Assembly: GCA_003586115.2 (NCBI GenBank)
Contig: QVOM02000023.1
Location: 2,107,283 to 2,171,282, forward strand
DNA from: Salvator merianae
Lineage: Eukaryota > Chordata > Lepidosauria > Squamata > Teiidae
Length of the DNA stretch: 64,000 nucleotides
Direction of reading: 5' to 3'
The notes beneath the pieces were generated by a model. That model worked only from the letters and a program-made list of their open reading frames with translations. It was not told the DNA's origin and searched no databases. Position 1 is the stretch's first letter. The number at the start of each line of letters is the position of its first letter. A program made the position numbers and the translations under genes. Shown here piece after piece: positions 60,951 through 64,000 of the stretch.

Positions 60951-61096
60951 CTGGAGACAGAAAGAATTTTTTGTTCAGAAGAATTATAAGAGTCCCTCAG
61001 GACATGTACGAGCTTGCTTCAGCAATTTTTTTTATTGAGGATACAGAAACTGGTGAATGGAGAGCAACTGGAAACATGCTGTTTCTGGGGAAAGCA

Positions 61097-61097
61097 A

Positions 61098-61145
<48 letters not shown>

Positions 61146-61146
61146 A
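61097..61146. repeat. (GAAA)n microsatellite
   Basis: About 12 uninterrupted gaaa units. On the STRBP strand it is a (TTTC)n pyrimidine tract about 150 bases before the acceptor at 60951. Confidence 0.97.
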
Positions 61147-62517
61147 GCCCTGAGGAAAGTGCTACTTAGCATATACATAAGTTTCAAAGAACAGGGGCGA
61201 TAACGTATTTCTTTTTCAACAGCACAGTTTCATCCTCATACAGAAAGCAAGCAAATAAGAATGGTAAAAGAAATGCAGGGAATAATTATTTATTCAGAAT
61301 ATTTATATACTACTGCAAAGCATTTACAATAAAAACATTTTGAAAATGACATGCAGTCATCCCCACAAATTACCATATATTGCAAAACTGTTCATGCTGA
61401 AATTGTGGCTTCCCTGATCTTGCTGCTTATGAAAGAACCTAGATTCTTTCTTTTAAAAAACTTTTACTTGTGATACACAGCAACAAATATGTTCAAATGG
61501 CGCAATGTGACATAAGAAATACTAAACAGCATGGGTGCTGCAACCATTAACCTGTGCTGATTTACTACTGTTCGGATACATTATAGGTTAAAACATTAGC
61601 TACATGGGTAACAAAATAAAACCAAATATATCAAGTAAATTATCAAGATAAGACATCCAATTCCTAACTGTATCACGTAAGTTACTGCTTGCTACGGTGG
61701 CTATGCTAGTGAAGTGAGGGTCGTTTTCTGTTTCCCTTTTGACCACTGGCTCTTTCTGACAACTCATTTATAAGCTGACCACTACAGTAAGCCAGTTGGG
61801 AACAGAACTGTACAGTTTGCAGGTCCTTTCACCTCCAGCAGTAGCTGTTCTGTTGTGATTTACGATGAGTAAAACTCTTTCGTGCATGTAATTGCCACCT
61901 ATGGAAAGCTTGAAACCATGGAGGATCACCACTGTAAGTCAATGGGACTGTGGAGGGGAGACCCCAGACCATTAATAAATCAATGGTGCTGTGGAGATGG
62001 ACCCCAGAGGACCTGAAAGTCAATGGAGCCATGGAGGCACGTTTTCTTGGACGGCATTCAACAAGCAAAGCCATATTTTACCTATAGGATGCAGAAACAA
62101 ACCCATGTTTTCCAAAGCATGACAAAGACATAAATAAATAACTGGATGGGAGGGGGGACGCCACTCATGCTAGAAAGGTCTAGCTGGGTACAGATTCTCT
62201 TTCTCTATTTTTGCATTTGTGTTAGATGTTATCTTTGCCGCTATCATTACCTGGGAGAAAAAAATTAACAGATACTTTTTCAGTGACATCTGCTTGCTTT
62301 TCTATTTTCTAGTAAAGCATGGTTGCTCGGCGCTTCTTTCTGGAAGAGTGGATTATTAATTTTACTATTTCTACTTCCAGCATTTTATTTAATTATTGTT
62401 TAGAATATTTACATGCTGCTCCCCATAATAAAATGTTAAAGCTGTTCAGAATAATTCTGTTTTTGTGAAATACATAAAAATGTTTTTATGTTAATACTAA
62501 ATAAGAAACATCGGTTG

Positions 62518-62701
62518 CAGTGGCTGCTGGCGGCTTTAAGCCCGGGTGTTCGCACCCCGCACAAAGCATGCCATGGTTGTTCGCAGGGCCTCCGTACTAC
62601 CACAGCTGCCGCAGTATGGAGGCCTGGAGGTCCCACAAACAGCCATGGCGTGCTCTGCGCGGGGAGCGAACACCCGGGCTTAAAGCCACCGGCCGCCACT
62701 G
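62518..62701. mobile_element. hAT-like MITE, copy C
   Basis: 184 bp. Left end CAGTGGCTGCTGGCGGC, right end GCCGCCACTG in inverted form. Flanks ATCGGTTG (62510-62517) and ATCAGTTG (62702-62709) are an 8-bp target duplication with one mismatch. It has a longer centre than copies A and B, with its own inverted pair cctccgtacta/gtatggagg. Confidence 0.85.
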
Positions 62702-62709
62702 ATCAGTTG

Positions 62710-63020
62710 GGAATTTGTATTGGAAAGGCCTGGGAGAAAACGAATGTCTCCAGCAGGTGCCTTAAGGATACACTGTAGGTAGCCTCACAAACATCAGAGG
62801 GGAAAGAGCATTCCAGAGGACAAGTGCCACCACAGGGAAGACTTGACTCTGGGCATGTGCAAGGTGACAGTGATTTGGGGTACCTGCCACAAGACACCCT
62901 CTCCTCAACAGGCTTAGTAATCTTACAAGTCTGTAACAGGAGAAGCGGCTGTTAAGCAATGCAGTCCCAAGTTGCTTGGGGTCTTGTATGCTGAAGATAA
63001 AAACTGATGCAGTAGCAGCA
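62710..63020 (-). repeat. probable LINE (CR1/L2-type) 3' fragment
   Basis: The phrases aaggcctgggagaaaacgaa, aaagagcattccagagg, ccaccacagggaagac and gctgttaagcaatgcagtcc follow the order of a common reptilian LINE 3' region in inverted form. The copy is diverged. Confidence 0.4.
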
Positions 63021-64000
63021 GTTGCTCCGAAAAACATCTGGTGGACATATGATCGACAAAAGCCAGTGTCTGAGAATTTCTGCCGCCCTGCCTTCCCCCA
63101 GAGGTGCCGAAAAAGTTTGGACAGCCATGAGAAATACACATGGACAGCCTTCCCAACTGATTTCACCTCTTGGAAATTCAGGCTAAGTGAAGGAAAAGCG
63201 TCTCATCTCCTCCCCCCACACCCCGCAGGGAGCGTTGAGCAGCCCGCAGGCTGGATCTGTCGCCTTGCTGACTCTGCAGCCAGAAGAGAACCCACTCTTG
63301 CTGCTTCTCCCGATCACGCCACATATTCTGCTCGGCGGAAGCCAGGACGTGAACGTTCCCTGTTCTTCCAGTGTGGCAGGCGTAGCTCAGCAAAGGGAGA
63401 AAAAAATCCTCTGCCCACTGAGCAATCTTTTCATTGCAGAGCTGCAGCATGGGACAGCATGTGGAGGGGGCACGGCACGGGTCCAATAGGCAGGACACCT
63501 GGCCTCAATGAGGACGATTCTGCCTCCGACCAGCTCTTTGTTGGAACATCTGGACACCAACGTCTTCACTGCACACAGGCGCGCACAGAACAGTGGCCTA
63601 AATTTAGCACAAGCTCATGCAAAAAGCTGGCATAGAAAACCAGGAAGAAAAGAGCTGCCAGACCACTGGTGGATCTCAAACAGTACCTCACGTGGGTCAG
63701 GAGCGTAAAGCAGACGCGCTCGTTAAAAAAGCAATCAGGCCCTCATTTATTCCACATCAAAGGGAGGAAAGAAAAGGCATCTTGGAAACGCAGATGTCAG
63801 AGCAAGACGCCGACGGGAAGCAGGCCAGCGGGAGGGTAGGCCTCGCTTGGAGGCCGAGCACAACTTCTACCTGGCCAGGGCAAACCGCCTCTAAAGATGC
63901 CACGATCACCCCATCTACTAACAATGCCTGCAGCCCGTGCAACGCAATTTGCTGCTTCATTTCACAGGAAAGCAAGCGCCTATTTGCATTATTCCTGGCC

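Larger units (their letters stand above)
60951..64000 (-). other. STRBP intron (upstream window edge)
   Basis: 3 kb. Holds a (GAAA)n microsatellite (61097-61146), hAT-like MITE copy C (62518-62701) and a probable LINE fragment (62710-63020). I searched for the preceding STRBP coding exon (ending near SKD before QGGR) and did not find it. It should lie beyond 64,000. Confidence 0.6.

Noticed and set aside
62976..63635. 219-codon + strand open frame
   Set aside because: It begins in a LINE-like fragment, and no domain or conserved pattern is recognisable in the rest.

Overview
This is a vertebrate nuclear genome window, most likely from a squamate reptile (lizard, gecko or snake). The coding exons are intron-split and match two neighbouring vertebrate genes. 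The repeats (CR1-like and L2-like LINE ends, a tRNA-derived SINE, hAT-type foldback MITEs and a DIRS tyrosine-recombinase retroelement) are a reptilian mix rather than a mammalian or avian one. The species call is an inference from repeat content.

Layout: the left part (about 1-16,150, + strand) is the 3' part of RABGAP1. It has ten exons from 1354 to the stop at 14429-14431, encoding the last 366 residues (end of the TBC Rab-GAP domain plus the C-terminal coiled coil), followed by an AT-rich 3' UTR. The right part (about 25,200-60,950, - strand) is STRBP. It has fifteen exons from 60,950 down to the stop at 26,342-26,344, encoding about 600 residues: most of the DZF domain, a lysine-rich linker, two double-stranded-RNA-binding domains and an RG/Tyr/Ala-rich tail. 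The first roughly 75 residues of STRBP and the first roughly 700 of RABGAP1 lie outside the window. The two genes converge tail to tail, with about 12 kb between stop codons. This is the same neighbourhood as human 9q33. GPR21, which is nested in RABGAP1 in mammals, is not in this window.

Mobile DNA: the 12.8-kb STRBP intron between 47,170 and 60,010 holds a decayed, internally deleted DIRS element (about 54,300-58,315, same strand as STRBP) with inverted terminal repeats and an internal complementary region. Three copies of one palindromic hAT-like MITE (5973-6127, 22551-22672, 62518-62701) each carry 8-bp target-site duplications. CR1-like LINE 3' ends recur in both genes, including two tandem dimers with the same junction. 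RABGAP1 introns are GC-rich and include a CpG-rich, ETS-motif-rich block (about 2250-2960) that could be an internal promoter. STRBP introns are AT-richer.

The two genes are not known to act in one pathway. RABGAP1 is a Rab GTPase-activating protein, and STRBP is a double-stranded-RNA-binding protein related to ILF3/NF90. No CRISPR array, operon, rRNA or other prokaryotic system is present. The most notable non-genic signals are the MITE family, the DIRS remnant, a perfect 38-bp palindrome at 59392-59429 and a recursive-splice-like exon start in STRBP.
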